Shown: positions 27,101 to 35,154 of the stretch, piece by piece
Position numbering within the stretch: the stretch's first letter is position 1
Layout of the letters: each line of letters starts with the position of its first letter
Origin: Candidatus Woesearchaeota archaeon
GTDB lineage: Archaea; Nanobdellota; Nanobdellia; Woesearchaeales; UBA10216
Length of the DNA: 54,292 nucleotides
NCBI GenBank assembly: GCA_016188155.1
Contig: JACPIH010000017.1
Span: 1 to 54,292, forward strand
Direction of reading: 5' to 3'
Position numbers and translations under genes: made by a program
Notes under the pieces: generated by a model
The model's input: the letters and a program-made list of their open reading frames with translations, nothing else
The model's database searches: none
Told to the model about the DNA's origin: nothing

Positions 27101-28639
27101 AATTACCAGAACTTCACAGTAACGATAGACAACACAGCGCCAAACGGCACAGTCATTTCACCGGCAAATGCGACAAACGTCAGGGGCTTCTTCTACGTCA
27201 ACGCTTCCGTAAATGACTCATTGACAAAAGTCCAGAACGTCAGCTTAAGGCTGAGAAGCCCGGGCGTGGAAGGTCCTCTTGTCTACGCAAAGCTGTTAGC
27301 TGGAACAATTGACCAGGGAGTCTGGAACGCTACGTTCAACAGCAGCGCAGTTCCGAATGGGGTTTACAACATCACCCTTAACGCTTCGGACTTTGCAGGC
27401 AGCAGGCTGCTTGTCAACACCTCAAACGTAGTGGTGAACAACACAGGCGTCCTTAACGTAACACTCAACTACGCAGGCAATAATGTTTCGCAGAACAGGA
27501 CGTTCAGCGTTAATGCCACAATTGCCTGCCTGAGCGGCTACTGCCAGCAGGTCAACGCCACAGTCTACTACAACCTCACTTCCATCTCGCCATCTACAAG
27601 GATTAACGCCACAGCGAAAGAAATACCGCTGCACAACGTAACCGCATATGTGAACCAGACCTGCGGCTACATGGAAATAGATGCGGTGTGCAACCTGAAC
27701 TGGACCATTAACGCCACAGGCCCAACCGGAAGCAGCTACTTCCTCAGCATAAACTTCACCAGCAACAACACAGAGCTAGCCCAGAACGGCACAAGGAACT
27801 TCCAGATAAACATCTCAGAAACTGCTGTTGCAAACACTGCCCCAATAGTCTTCAACAGCAGCGTTGCCCTGAACAGCTCGGTAACGCTGACAGAGGGCAC
27901 TACAAAAGTGGTAGCAATAAGGTTCAACGTTACAGACGCTGACGGAACCAGCGACATAGCCAATGCCGCGGTTGGCGTCAATATCTCTTTCAACGGCATA
28001 AGGCGGGCAAACAACTCCGGAAACTGCGCGAATCTGGGAGATTCAGATGCAAATACCAGGCTTTTCAGCTGCAACGTAACGTTCAACTACTTTGACAACT
28101 CAACAACATTATGGGATATTAACATAACAGCTGCTGATGCTTCTGGCGCTGTTGGCTACAATGACTCGCAAAGCCTTGGAGGAAGAGATGGCTCGCACAA
28201 CCTGACTGTAAACAGCCTTTCAGCGCTGTCCCTGGTAACCACATCCGTTGTTAGCACAGCAAATCTTGGCACTACCAACAATGAGCTGTCAATAGTTATT
28301 AACAACACAGGCAACTTTGACTTCACCCAGATTAATGTTACGCCCTACGACCTGAACGCCAGCCTGACAGACCTGTTCAGGCTGAACGGCAACTTCAGCA
28401 TCAACGCAACCCAAAGCACCAGCAGCGGCTTCGGCAGCAACCTGCAGAATGGAACACCCAACAACTTCACAGACAGCAGCGAGACTTCCGCAACGCTGCC
28501 TCACAAGATAACCAGTGGTGAAGGAGACAACCTTGGCAACCGCACCGTATACATCTACATAGACGTGCCGCAGAACAAGGGCTTAAGCACGGGTGTTACC
28601 TACAACATTTCAGCAGCTTGGGAGATATGGGCGGAGTAG
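21155..28639 (+). CDS. giant (2494 aa) surface protein: coiled coil, TM, Ig-like repeats, Gly-rich domain
   Basis: single intact ORF; TM around AVILAALLLFSVGLPLLTIKLTGFVVS; Asn/Thr-rich extracellular sequence. Confidence 0.85.
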   Translation: MKIPSEFELRSRLEALQRAREGCEERKIELFKAINKLKQDLQEGLIGEQRYNAEIAKLPKSPQQIISDCNSEIAAIDVDIDSCREQLSSLREDKKNERIRTAVILAALLLFSVGLPLLTIKLTGFVVSEEVTAYTQDITTNFTASQTFALNIERTGGVGELRSLLLGGKLIGDGKARVYLERGTERYLILNESAIKEKGVTSAKALTSITGRAVEEVKEAKAGKPEEAKEKAKEEKTKELGKEETAENATQIPLSNETEANATSENATAEITLPAPEQEAALQNETQNLTQNETLNQTQPPEAEPELPPELPSAIEVEKAINVSLAYKSGTIFDANDDGIELDILAIDFTVEGTNFSWDADQSKLCTRWVTHSIDDNSDSSICHGSAECCALVELTPFEENWDTPLDVFVGRYGATYNNTVSSQVIFANYSLDPENVYSEIYYSEFSSLPAKFATVPPLEGGIMNETNKTVAVTEFSNVCVETCSLSGIAGLNLSEYTLVIEVENATLTLSNVTYTLAKVTEIDIEPPIVTITQPRNTTYTETIASGEVRNTTTLRLDFTVNEPANSVWYSLNSQDSVTIATDTAAGTTATTITAANGTNTLLLFANDTSGNVGYAVAEFFVNITAVPIVVIDLEPPIINISSPLPNATYNTTFVPLSFALSEPATVSYFLNLQNKTEIASNVTLAAEEGRNRLLLLATDIAGNVAHESIVFFVNTSNVTAANITVNITPLLKSKKSHFKLGEDAELEFEYIQKKELVKAGKWKDGYEAYEDEDDYEEFLETVSAAKKSAVEQAIAAEKAKPKRRQVGEWAAPNETITAQLFDSEGREVGIGAEIEELREGRFGIKLPKQRAFKAGLYTLMLSFTKDGTIYTEQQDFTWGVLAINTNKSIFLPNEDAFVAMAVLDDQGHMVCDADVTLTITDPAGEAATLTTTNSEISVSDECKVLGVTNLPDYYTTYKVKGAGTYVMNLTAATANGVRTILDNFTVQSQVDFDVARAGPTRIYPPVPYTMNFTVTASDSYNGQITEFVPASFVIAPQDGLTVATAAGAKVLTWNKALKKGETASFYYQFDAPDISPEFYVLGELGIGAWKEARQWQIASDLVPAQDVNFTTPDAAAPGMNIIVQFVGASFNDSEIVKLNVSSSVIFVGQPIVSNESGHANISGKVLTVPFFINASAANQDVQVNVSGKQVNGVFKIITPAPQSGNFTGLSGNRVLGNVSNGNRTKGGTIVLDSLIIPSGLTVTINLSDSNTAKQGDQGYLPAVLVVDGPVDIQGILSVNGSDAGAVSGDIGGQGGDGGPGGGGGGAGGGDIATQNRGGHGFTGGGGGSCEGDQALCIEGKGGNGTGTQGGNATQTGAATSGWGGDGGNSTTPYAVGATGGKGDGVDGSGGGGGTGFFFGTSGKGGVDTTDAEGAGGFGGGGGSFADAGGGGGYGTAGVTLTGGGGSVYGNAQIVPLTGGSGGGGGGATSSAGGGGGGGGGAVLIIASGNVSVSGTVASIGGAGSSNTADTAGEGDGGGGSGGAIVIQSSNVSVTGTLTTLNGTSGVTAAPAGAGRVRVDGLGDTSAFAGETISGSNYTGPAIKEVTSTSVIGVANITSDVRVIVQNLSNSNSSFSGTTDTAGSFNIAVTWYTGTNFITVIQNTSTASDVVSVHSSAALATYFYTPPPSDTTVPDVAIIVPRRADLNNTNISGNFVINASVNDSASNVLQVNLTIYNHTGNVTKLVPMNISTGTRLSGYWNKTFDSTTLPDGRYNLSVNATDSAATPNTAISANVSITIDNTKPNATIVNPLNNTNISATMLINASVNDSLSKVFNVTFMLYNNTVNATGWLLATNGANTIDQGYWNTTFNTTTIREAAYNITINATDFSGNQLVLNLSTVIIDNTRPNATTLLPANQSNLSGTVTIRAGANDSLTGILNVTFQFRNSTNQTSRELATLNTGTIYAGEWTATYNTAQLADGKYNITFNATDFAGSSNVTDAGNYQNFTVTIDNTAPNGTVISPANATNVRGFFYVNASVNDSLTKVQNVSLRLRSPGVEGPLVYAKLLAGTIDQGVWNATFNSSAVPNGVYNITLNASDFAGSRLLVNTSNVVVNNTGVLNVTLNYAGNNVSQNRTFSVNATIACLSGYCQQVNATVYYNLTSISPSTRINATAKEIPLHNVTAYVNQTCGYMEIDAVCNLNWTINATGPTGSSYFLSINFTSNNTELAQNGTRNFQINISETAVANTAPIVFNSSVALNSSVTLTEGTTKVVAIRFNVTDADGTSDIANAAVGVNISFNGIRRANNSGNCANLGDSDANTRLFSCNVTFNYFDNSTTLWDINITAADASGAVGYNDSQSLGGRDGSHNLTVNSLSALSLVTTSVVSTANLGTTNNELSIVINNTGNFDFTQINVTPYDLNASLTDLFRLNGNFSINATQSTSSGFGSNLQNGTPNNFTDSSETSATLPHKITSGEGDNLGNRTVYIYIDVPQNKGLSTGVTYNISAAWEIWAE
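25001..25740 (+). repeat. Gly-rich coding region of the giant protein
   Basis: GDIGGQGGDGGPGGGGGGAGGG...GGGGGGGGAVLIIASGNVSVSG. Confidence 0.8.
26160..27450 (+). repeat. four tandem ~100-aa Ig/cadherin-like repeats in the giant protein
   Basis: recurrent xIDNTxPNxTxxxPxNxTNxxGxxxINASVNDSxxxVxNVxxxx...YWNxTFNxxxxxxxxYNITxNATDxxG. Confidence 0.75.
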
Positions 28640-28651
28640 AAACGAAGCAGA

Positions 28652-29032
28652 TTAAGGCTCAATCCTGGGAATGCCCAAGTTGTCAAAGTCCCTGTCATAG
28701 CTTACAATAGAATCACAGCCACTAACAAACGCACAGGCGTAATGAACAAGGTCAAAAATGCTGAGTTTAAGGCGGGCTGTTCTCTTCAACGCCTCAAAAA
28801 CAATGTTGACATCAACTTCAACAATTACAAGGTTGGACTTCAGCAGTCCTTTCACTGCCTTTTGAGCTGATTCCCTGCTGCCGGTTTCTTTCTCAATAAC
28901 AAAGAACGCTTCTGTCAGGTTAAACGTGTCGACAAAGCCGCCTTCCATTATGGCGTTCTGGCATTTAACTGTGTGCACGTTATCGTAAAATGCATAAGCC
29001 AGTATGTTACTGTCCAAGTATCTCATTTTCAA
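28652..29032 (-). CDS. PIN-domain toxin, VapC-like
   Basis: MRYLDSNILAYAFYDN... IFDLVHYACAFVSGCDSIVSYDRDFD. Confidence 0.8.
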   Translation of the reverse strand: MKMRYLDSNILAYAFYDNVHTVKCQNAIMEGGFVDTFNLTEAFFVIEKETGSRESAQKAVKGLLKSNLVIVEVDVNIVFEALKRTARLKLSIFDLVHYACAFVSGCDSIVSYDRDFDNLGIPRIEP

Positions 29033-29246
29033 CCAACTCGTCCATCTGCCTCGCAGTCAGCCTGTATTTAGGCTTTAACTTCTTTGCCTGCTCAAACAGC
29101 TTGCCCAAATCCTCACCAATAGGCTTAATTATTATTTCGCTTCGCCGTTTGACCAGCTCCACTTTGCTGCCTATGCGCAGATTCAAGTCTTTCCTGTACC
29201 GGGAAGGTATTGTTATTTGCTGCCCTTTGCTTACAGTCACTATCAT
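29007..29246 (-). CDS. AbrB/SpoVT-type antitoxin, VapB-like
   Basis: MIVTVSKGQQITIPSRYRKDLNLRIGSKVELVKRRSEIIIKP; overlaps the PIN gene. Confidence 0.8.
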   Translation of the reverse strand: MIVTVSKGQQITIPSRYRKDLNLRIGSKVELVKRRSEIIIKPIGEDLGKLFEQAKKLKPKYRLTARQMDELVENEILGQ

Positions 29247-29311
29247 TTTAATCGCCTCCTAATGCTTAATTATTCATTAATCATTATACGTTTATAAAGT
29301 TTTCTGCGGTT

Positions 29312-30385
29312 TTATTCGTGAACATTGTTGTCACCATAGATCTGGTTGAATTCTTCAGCGTAAGCATTCGCAAGCCCTTTGTTGCGAATAATGATTATGT
29401 TCTCGTCATTCCTTTCATCCGCATTCCTTGTCGGGTTAAAGCTTCCTGTTATCACGGTTTCGTTGTCTATGACGAAGAACTTATGGTGCATCAGCCTTTT
29501 TGACGATTCAAGCCTAATGCCAATGCCATTTGCTGCCATTGCTGCGTGCTTCGAATATTTGCTGCTTGTTGTGCTCTTTTCTATTATTCCGGCAACAGCA
29601 ACCCCTTCTGAAGCCTTGATGATAAGTTCGCTGGCTATTTCAGGATGGGTGAATGAGTAAGCTGCAAAGGCAATGCTGCTCTTCGCTTCCCTTATCCTTT
29701 CTTTAACAGCTGCTGCGCAGTTGTCTTCAGGGCAAAAATAGGCTTTGACAAGTGTGTTGTTGAGGATTGCCATTTTGGGCTTGGCATTAACCTTTTTAGC
29801 TGCGACAGCTGCAGCTGCGGTTATTTTTTGCCCTCTGCTGCCTTTGTTGCCTTTTAGCCTCTCAAAGTTGCTGCCGTAAAAAGCTGCCAAGCTTGTAGAA
29901 TTGATGATGATCAGATTGTTGTAGTCGTTCCTGGCTGCAGCTACAGGGTTGAACGAGCCAGTCAGTATTGTTGTGTTGTCTATCACGCAGTATTTGTTGT
30001 GCATTATGCCTTTTGACTTTGACTTGTAAACTGTTTTATTGGCAAAATTTACAATATCTGCAATCTTGGCTTTTTCGTCAAAAACGATTTCTGCAGCAGC
30101 GGTTGCCGGAATATTGTCAATGAGCTGCTCGTCCATCCTGTAGAATGCACACCTGGCAGAGCTCTTGGCATTGTTCAGCTGTGAAATTATCGTTTGCAGG
30201 CAGTCTTCCCTGCTGCAGAAATGCAGGGTGCTGTTAAAAAATTCTTCCTGGGCAACTGTCTGCCCCTTTGCCAAGTTGCCCGTTACAGTGCAGCCATAAG
30301 CCAGCAAGGCAGCCAAGACAGCAATAAACGCCATAGCTGGTATAGCTGGTGCCGCGGCCGGTAAATTCGGCTCTTTCATTCTCAT
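29312..30385 (-). CDS. secreted phospholipase D-like protein with two PLD motifs
   Basis: MHNKYCVIDNTTILTGSFNP and MHHKFFVIDNETVITGSFNPT; lipobox-like AYGC. Confidence 0.85.
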   Translation of the reverse strand: MRMKEPNLPAAAPAIPAMAFIAVLAALLAYGCTVTGNLAKGQTVAQEEFFNSTLHFCSREDCLQTIISQLNNAKSSARCAFYRMDEQLIDNIPATAAAEIVFDEKAKIADIVNFANKTVYKSKSKGIMHNKYCVIDNTTILTGSFNPVAAARNDYNNLIIINSTSLAAFYGSNFERLKGNKGSRGQKITAAAAVAAKKVNAKPKMAILNNTLVKAYFCPEDNCAAAVKERIREAKSSIAFAAYSFTHPEIASELIIKASEGVAVAGIIEKSTTSSKYSKHAAMAANGIGIRLESSKRLMHHKFFVIDNETVITGSFNPTRNADERNDENIIIIRNKGLANAYAEEFNQIYGDNNVHE

Positions 30386-30540
30386 AATCGCTATGATAGA
30401 ATTTCAGGTTCTTATCCTTAAGCCGGAAATTTCAGGAAATAATCCGGCGCTTTGGGAATTTTTACTGCCGGCAAAGCAAATATTGCGGAAAAAAGGCAGA
30501 AAATTGAAATGTTTGCGGGAATTCCGGAAATTCACTGCGC

Positions 30541-30774
30541 TTATTTTTTCCCTTCCAGCTCAAGCCCCGACTTGTACATGGTTTCGTAGCCCTTGTGCAG
30601 CTTTATCCAGACAGTATAGAGGATTATGAACACAACATCGGTTATGACAACATTCCTTACGAGCAGCGGGATTTTCGGCTCAAGAAAGGCTAATGTTCCG
30701 ATAACCGTCAAGAAGCTGACAATTACCAAGCCTCCAAGAAAAATCAGTATTCGCCTTATTGTGTTCTTACTCAT
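30541..30774 (-). CDS. small membrane protein
   Basis: ORF with two hydrophobic segments. Confidence 0.55.
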   Translation of the reverse strand: MSKNTIRRILIFLGGLVIVSFLTVIGTLAFLEPKIPLLVRNVVITDVVFIILYTVWIKLHKGYETMYKSGLELEGKK

Positions 30775-31472
30775 TTGTCAACCAGCCTTTTTACGCTGCT
30801 GCCCGCCTTGGCAAGGGCCTCTATCGTTCCTGGATACTTCCCATTAAGCTCAAGTATTTTCTGCTTCAGCCAGCCTCCAGTGGATTCTGCGTATTTAAGG
30901 TTTTTTATATTTGCATAGAGCCTGAGCTCTTTTTCGGTTATCGACTTGAAAATGTTTGCTGCACTTGCCTGCTTCTGTTGCTTCTGCAGCGGCATGAACT
31001 GCTGAGGCTGCTGCCGTCCTTCCATGGAAATCACCGTTTCCAAGAACTCTGTCGCAAGTTCATCGGCGCATTTGGCCAGTATAACAGCTGTAACAGCCGC
31101 ATTTTTGGGCATTTGCAAGGCACTTCCCGGAGTTACCGTTCCAAAGCCAAAGCCCGGCCTGCAAAGCTTTTTGACGAGGTAAGATGCTGCAACGCACTGC
31201 AGCGAGCTTTTGCTGCCGCAGACAATTGCAATCCTGTAGCCGGCATTGCTGCTTCCTGCTCCCCTGCTGCTTATGCCGCCTATGCCAGTGCCCGAAAGCT
31301 CTTTTTTGGCGCGCTTCTCAACAACATCGCACAGGCATTGCCTGCAGTATTCTATGCCTGCCATCCTCGCGTTTTTCCCGCATCTGCAGCAATTCCCAGC
31401 CAAATTTTTTCTCATGGTTGATGATGCTAAGGCTGCTGTTAGATAAGGCTTTTGGTGCAGCATATTCACCAT
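30771..31472 (-). CDS. zinc-ribbon protein, possibly CTU2/NCS2-like
   Basis: CCRCGKNARMAGIEYCRQCLCDVVEKRAKKEL...YRIAIVCGSKSSLQ; family assignment tentative. Confidence 0.4.
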   Translation of the reverse strand: MVNMLHQKPYLTAALASSTMRKNLAGNCCRCGKNARMAGIEYCRQCLCDVVEKRAKKELSGTGIGGISSRGAGSSNAGYRIAIVCGSKSSLQCVAASYLVKKLCRPGFGFGTVTPGSALQMPKNAAVTAVILAKCADELATEFLETVISMEGRQQPQQFMPLQKQQKQASAANIFKSITEKELRLYANIKNLKYAESTGGWLKQKILELNGKYPGTIEALAKAGSSVKRLVDK

Positions 31473-31674
31473 AGGAAGGTTGTTACTACTTTTATATACT
31501 CAACAATCGAAAAGTTTATATATTTGCTATACCACTAAAAAGTAGAAAATAAGGTGTTAAGGGGAGTTATAGGGTAAGGCATAAAATTCGCAATCACCTC
31601 TTTTTGCCCAGGGCATCCCTTTCTCGCGAAGGGGCTGCCCCAGGGTTTAACTCTGTTCCTGTCCTGTTTGTCCC

Positions 31675-33654
31675 TCATTTCTTGTTTATTGCCTTTGTCC
31701 TTGCCCTGACCATGAGCCTTTTCTTCCCGGCAAAAGGTTTTTTTGCTGCGAGGACTGCGAGAATTATCAGGGCAAATGCAATGCCTGCGGCGAAGCCTAT
31801 GGCGCCTGTTGCCAATGCTGCAGTAATCTTGGGCCTTGCCGTTTTCTGTGCTGAGGCTGTGGCGGCTGTGCTTTTGGATTTTTTAAGATAGATGCCCAGA
31901 TTGCTCAGCTCGAGGGCATACTCGGAGAACAGCAGCGCTGACGGCTGGTCTGACTGCTTCAGGGTGCCTGCGTATTCGTAGTAGCTGTAGCTTACTATTG
32001 GGAATTCTCCGTTGTTTGTTTGCCTAGTTATGCTGGCCTTTGCTGCTTCCAGTTTCTTTTCTATCAGCGAGGTCAGGTTTTGGCTGCCGCTTAACGCGCT
32101 GAGCATCGCGTTGGCTTTGGCCTTTGCAATACTGGCTCGGTATATGCATGATGAGTGGTCCTTCTGCCTCAGGTAAGCGTAAGCCTGGCCCAGTTCGTCT
32201 TTGCTTTGCAGGGCGCCTGGAAGGTAAAGGTCAAGGTATTGCATATGTTCCTCTGCCTCGTGCAGCCTTGTGATGCACCCTTCCCTTAGTGATTCCTCGT
32301 ATCCGTTGTATGCCTGGGCAGGTTGGGTAGGCTGGGCGCTCTGCTGTGGTTGTGCAAGGAACTGGTTCCATGCTGCTGCGCTTCCAAGCCTTTCCCTTGC
32401 AAACGCAAGCTGGTATATGCCGTCCTCGTAGCTTCCCTTGTCCAGGCTGGCTGAGCTTTGCTCCAGCAGCTCCCTTGCTTCCTCAAGCCTTTCCCTGACC
32501 AGACCCCTGATCTGGAGCCCTGCGAGCGTTTTTGCTTCTGTGATGCTTTTTTCAAAGTCGGTTATTGCGTCATGGGTGCGGTTAATCTGCAGCAGCGCCT
32601 CCGGGGTGCTGATGTTTTCCTGCAGGAGCCTGACATAGCCGTATCTCACATTGGCTCCGAAGCACATGCTGGCTGCCGAGTAGTAGCTTTGGCTTTGCTT
32701 TTTCTCCATGCCTTCTGATGTGAGGTTTTTTGCCGCTTCCAGTATGCTTTGGGCTGTTTCGTTTTTGGTGCTGCCAGAACCTGTGCGAAGGGGCAGGTTT
32801 GCCAGGTTTGCGCTTTGGCTGCAGATTTCATCAGCCAGGGCGCCCATTGTTTCAGAATAGCTCCTGCTGATTTCTATGTTTTCTGGGATTTGCCCGTATG
32901 TTTTTCCAGTAAGGTAAAAAAGAGCCTCGCGGATGTCGCTGACCTCAGCCACTTCTATGCCGAGCGATTTTCCGTATTCCACGAGGTCCATGGTTTCAGG
33001 TGTTGAGTTTGACCTGCCTGTCTTGATGAAGCGCTCCCCGCTTGGAATGAGCACCAGCTTCAGGCCCTCCTTGGCTGCGGCTGCAATTTTTTCCTTCAGG
33101 CCGCCAACATTCCCTATGAGGCCGCCTGAATTTATTGTTCCTGTTACTGCCACTGAGCTGTTGATTGGCGAGTTTTCGGCTGCTGCTATTGCGATGGCAG
33201 CTGCTGCGGCGCCTGCGCTTGGCCCTCCAACCAGTGATGCGTTTGCCTCTATCCTGAAGAAGAAGTCGGTTGCGTCGCACTTCGCGGTTATGCCGATGCT
33301 TTCGCAGGCGATGTCTTTCGCGAGCCTTGTTGAGATCCTTGTGTCAAGCTTTGTCACCGGCTCTGTTTCTATGAACACGTTGCCTGCTCCGGGCGATACT
33401 TTCAGGAAGAGGTCTGCTGTTATTCCCTGTGCCTGCTGCCGGCTGCCATTCCCTTCTTGCTCTCCGTCTTTCTCTTCGTCTGATGACACTGCCAGCAGCT
33501 TGAGGTGGTATTCTTTTTCGCTTTGCAACTCTCCCTGCAGGTTTGCGGCGCTTGCGGCTGCACCCGGGCCAGAATTTAAGACGGTCAGTAGAAGCAGCGC
33601 AGCAAGGGTTAAAGCTGCAGCCACGAATGGTGCTGTTTTTTGATTTTGCATCAA
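31675..33654 (-). CDS. membrane-anchored Lon-like (S16) serine protease
   Basis: NASLVGGPSAGAAAAAIAIAA...VAVTGTINSGGLIGNVGGLKEKIAAAAKEGLKLVLIP; TM at both ends. Confidence 0.85.
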   Translation of the reverse strand: MMQNQKTAPFVAAALTLAALLLLTVLNSGPGAAASAANLQGELQSEKEYHLKLLAVSSDEEKDGEQEGNGSRQQAQGITADLFLKVSPGAGNVFIETEPVTKLDTRISTRLAKDIACESIGITAKCDATDFFFRIEANASLVGGPSAGAAAAAIAIAAAENSPINSSVAVTGTINSGGLIGNVGGLKEKIAAAAKEGLKLVLIPSGERFIKTGRSNSTPETMDLVEYGKSLGIEVAEVSDIREALFYLTGKTYGQIPENIEISRSYSETMGALADEICSQSANLANLPLRTGSGSTKNETAQSILEAAKNLTSEGMEKKQSQSYYSAASMCFGANVRYGYVRLLQENISTPEALLQINRTHDAITDFEKSITEAKTLAGLQIRGLVRERLEEARELLEQSSASLDKGSYEDGIYQLAFARERLGSAAAWNQFLAQPQQSAQPTQPAQAYNGYEESLREGCITRLHEAEEHMQYLDLYLPGALQSKDELGQAYAYLRQKDHSSCIYRASIAKAKANAMLSALSGSQNLTSLIEKKLEAAKASITRQTNNGEFPIVSYSYYEYAGTLKQSDQPSALLFSEYALELSNLGIYLKKSKSTAATASAQKTARPKITAALATGAIGFAAGIAFALIILAVLAAKKPFAGKKRLMVRARTKAINKK

Positions 33655-33703
33655 GCAGCGCTAATCGCCGGTGGTTTAAGAAGTTTATGAAGGTTAATTC
33701 CTT

Positions 33704-33976
33704 TTAGTCGTATCCTGCGAACCTTGGCGTGATGGACATCATGGATGCGATGAACATCAGCGCAAATACTAGGTCAAAAGCGACTCCCCAGCTGAGTTCT
33801 ATCCTGCCTGACACAGTGAATACTGTGGTTATTATCATGCCGAGTATAGATATCAGCGTGAACGTTGCCGGCAGGGGCTCCATGCGGTAGAAGCTTTTGA
33901 ACGGCTTCTGGCTCAGGTGCTTTTGTACCTGCCGCGGGATTTTTGCTGCAGCCACAGCTTTTTTTGCCTTTTTCAT
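33704..33976 (-). CDS. small membrane protein
   Basis: ORF with two TM segments after a basic N-terminus. Confidence 0.5.
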   Translation of the reverse strand: MKKAKKAVAAAKIPRQVQKHLSQKPFKSFYRMEPLPATFTLISILGMIITTVFTVSGRIELSWGVAFDLVFALMFIASMMSITPRFAGYD

Positions 33977-34064
33977 TTTCCTCTTTTTGGTGCTCTGACC
34001 TTTTAGCTAATGGCAGAATTGTTTTATAAATCTTTTTATAAAAACAAGAAATCAAGCCTCCGTA

Positions 34065-35129
34065 TTATTTTCTCACATACGCCACATTTTTTACAATTTT
34101 GCCGATGCCGAGTGATGCATTCGTCAGTGCGATTGACTCCTCGGCAGGCATTGTGCCGAACATTGCCCTGATGGCGTCGATGTTTTCCGGCACGACATCG
34201 GCCTGCTGGTCTATTGCCATGTGCAGCCCTATCTCGCCGTCAGGGTCCACCCCTATGCCTTCTTTCCAGACACACACCTCGTAGAGGTTGCCGTTTCTGC
34301 CGTTAAGGGAAAACAGGTCTTTGAGCTTGGCTGTTGATGTCAGCCCCTTCTCGGTGGAGCACAGGAGTATTCTCGGGTTCTGCTTAAGGGATTCTGTTAC
34401 CGCTTCTGCCGTTGCATTGCAGTTTTCCATTTCTATGAACAGCATGTGGCCGTGCATGAGTGTCATTGGCGCTTCCCCTGCCAGGGTTGTTATCTTCAGG
34501 CCGGGCATTATTGTTCTGACGTCAGCGGAGTGGTGGCTTGGGAAGCCTTTGCTTGTTTCAGGAACCCATGCGTTGAGCACGCTTTTTTCGCTTTCAGACT
34601 GATCAGAGCTTCTCCTTACAAGGGTGGCTCTGACCTTCCTTATCTGAAAGCTGGTGTTGAGCGTGCTTATTATTCTGCACAGGGCTGTTGTGTTGCATGA
34701 AACAACCCTTAGGAACCTTTTGCCTGCTGCCAGCTCAAAGTTGCAGTCGCTGTTAAAGGAAAAACCTGTGAGGTCATGCTTCTCCCCACCCTGGAATACC
34801 GACTTAAGCCCGGGGTAGTTGCTGTAGATAGCGAGGTTTTCTTTTCCCTTGCCCTTTGGGGCGCAGTCAACAACAGCATCACATCCGTCAAGAAGCTCCT
34901 TCAGGCTTCCCTCGGCATAGTAGCCTGCTTCATCAAACTGCTTCCTGTCGCTTTCGTTCAGGCAGAATACTTTTATGCCTTTTTCCTGAGCCTCATCCAC
35001 CCTGTAGTCTGCTGTTGCCTTTGTAACGCCAACAATGTCCATGTCTGGCTGCTTCATGACAGCATCAGCAACCCTTCTGCCGATGGTGCCGTAGCCGTTA
35101 ATACCAATCCTGAGCTTTGAAATCAGCAT
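34065..35129 (-). CDS. gap: archaeal-type (type II) glyceraldehyde-3-phosphate dehydrogenase
   Basis: LRIGINGYGTIGRRVADAVMKQPDMDIVGVTKA; VVSCNTTALCRI. Confidence 0.93.
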   Translation of the reverse strand: MLISKLRIGINGYGTIGRRVADAVMKQPDMDIVGVTKATADYRVDEAQEKGIKVFCLNESDRKQFDEAGYYAEGSLKELLDGCDAVVDCAPKGKGKENLAIYSNYPGLKSVFQGGEKHDLTGFSFNSDCNFELAAGKRFLRVVSCNTTALCRIISTLNTSFQIRKVRATLVRRSSDQSESEKSVLNAWVPETSKGFPSHHSADVRTIMPGLKITTLAGEAPMTLMHGHMLFIEMENCNATAEAVTESLKQNPRILLCSTEKGLTSTAKLKDLFSLNGRNGNLYEVCVWKEGIGVDPDGEIGLHMAIDQQADVVPENIDAIRAMFGTMPAEESIALTNASLGIGKIVKNVAYVRK

Positions 35130-35154
35130 TCACCCTTGCGCTTTAGCTTGTGTG

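Noticed and set aside
28652-29246. VapBC-like pair as a novel defence system
   Set aside because: Ordinary PIN/AbrB toxin-antitoxin arrangement.
31604-31645. GGGCA-t-CCCTT...AAGGG-gc-TGCCC hairpin as an ncRNA gene
   Set aside because: It lies just downstream of the Lon-like gene and may be only a 3'-end hairpin; no further support.
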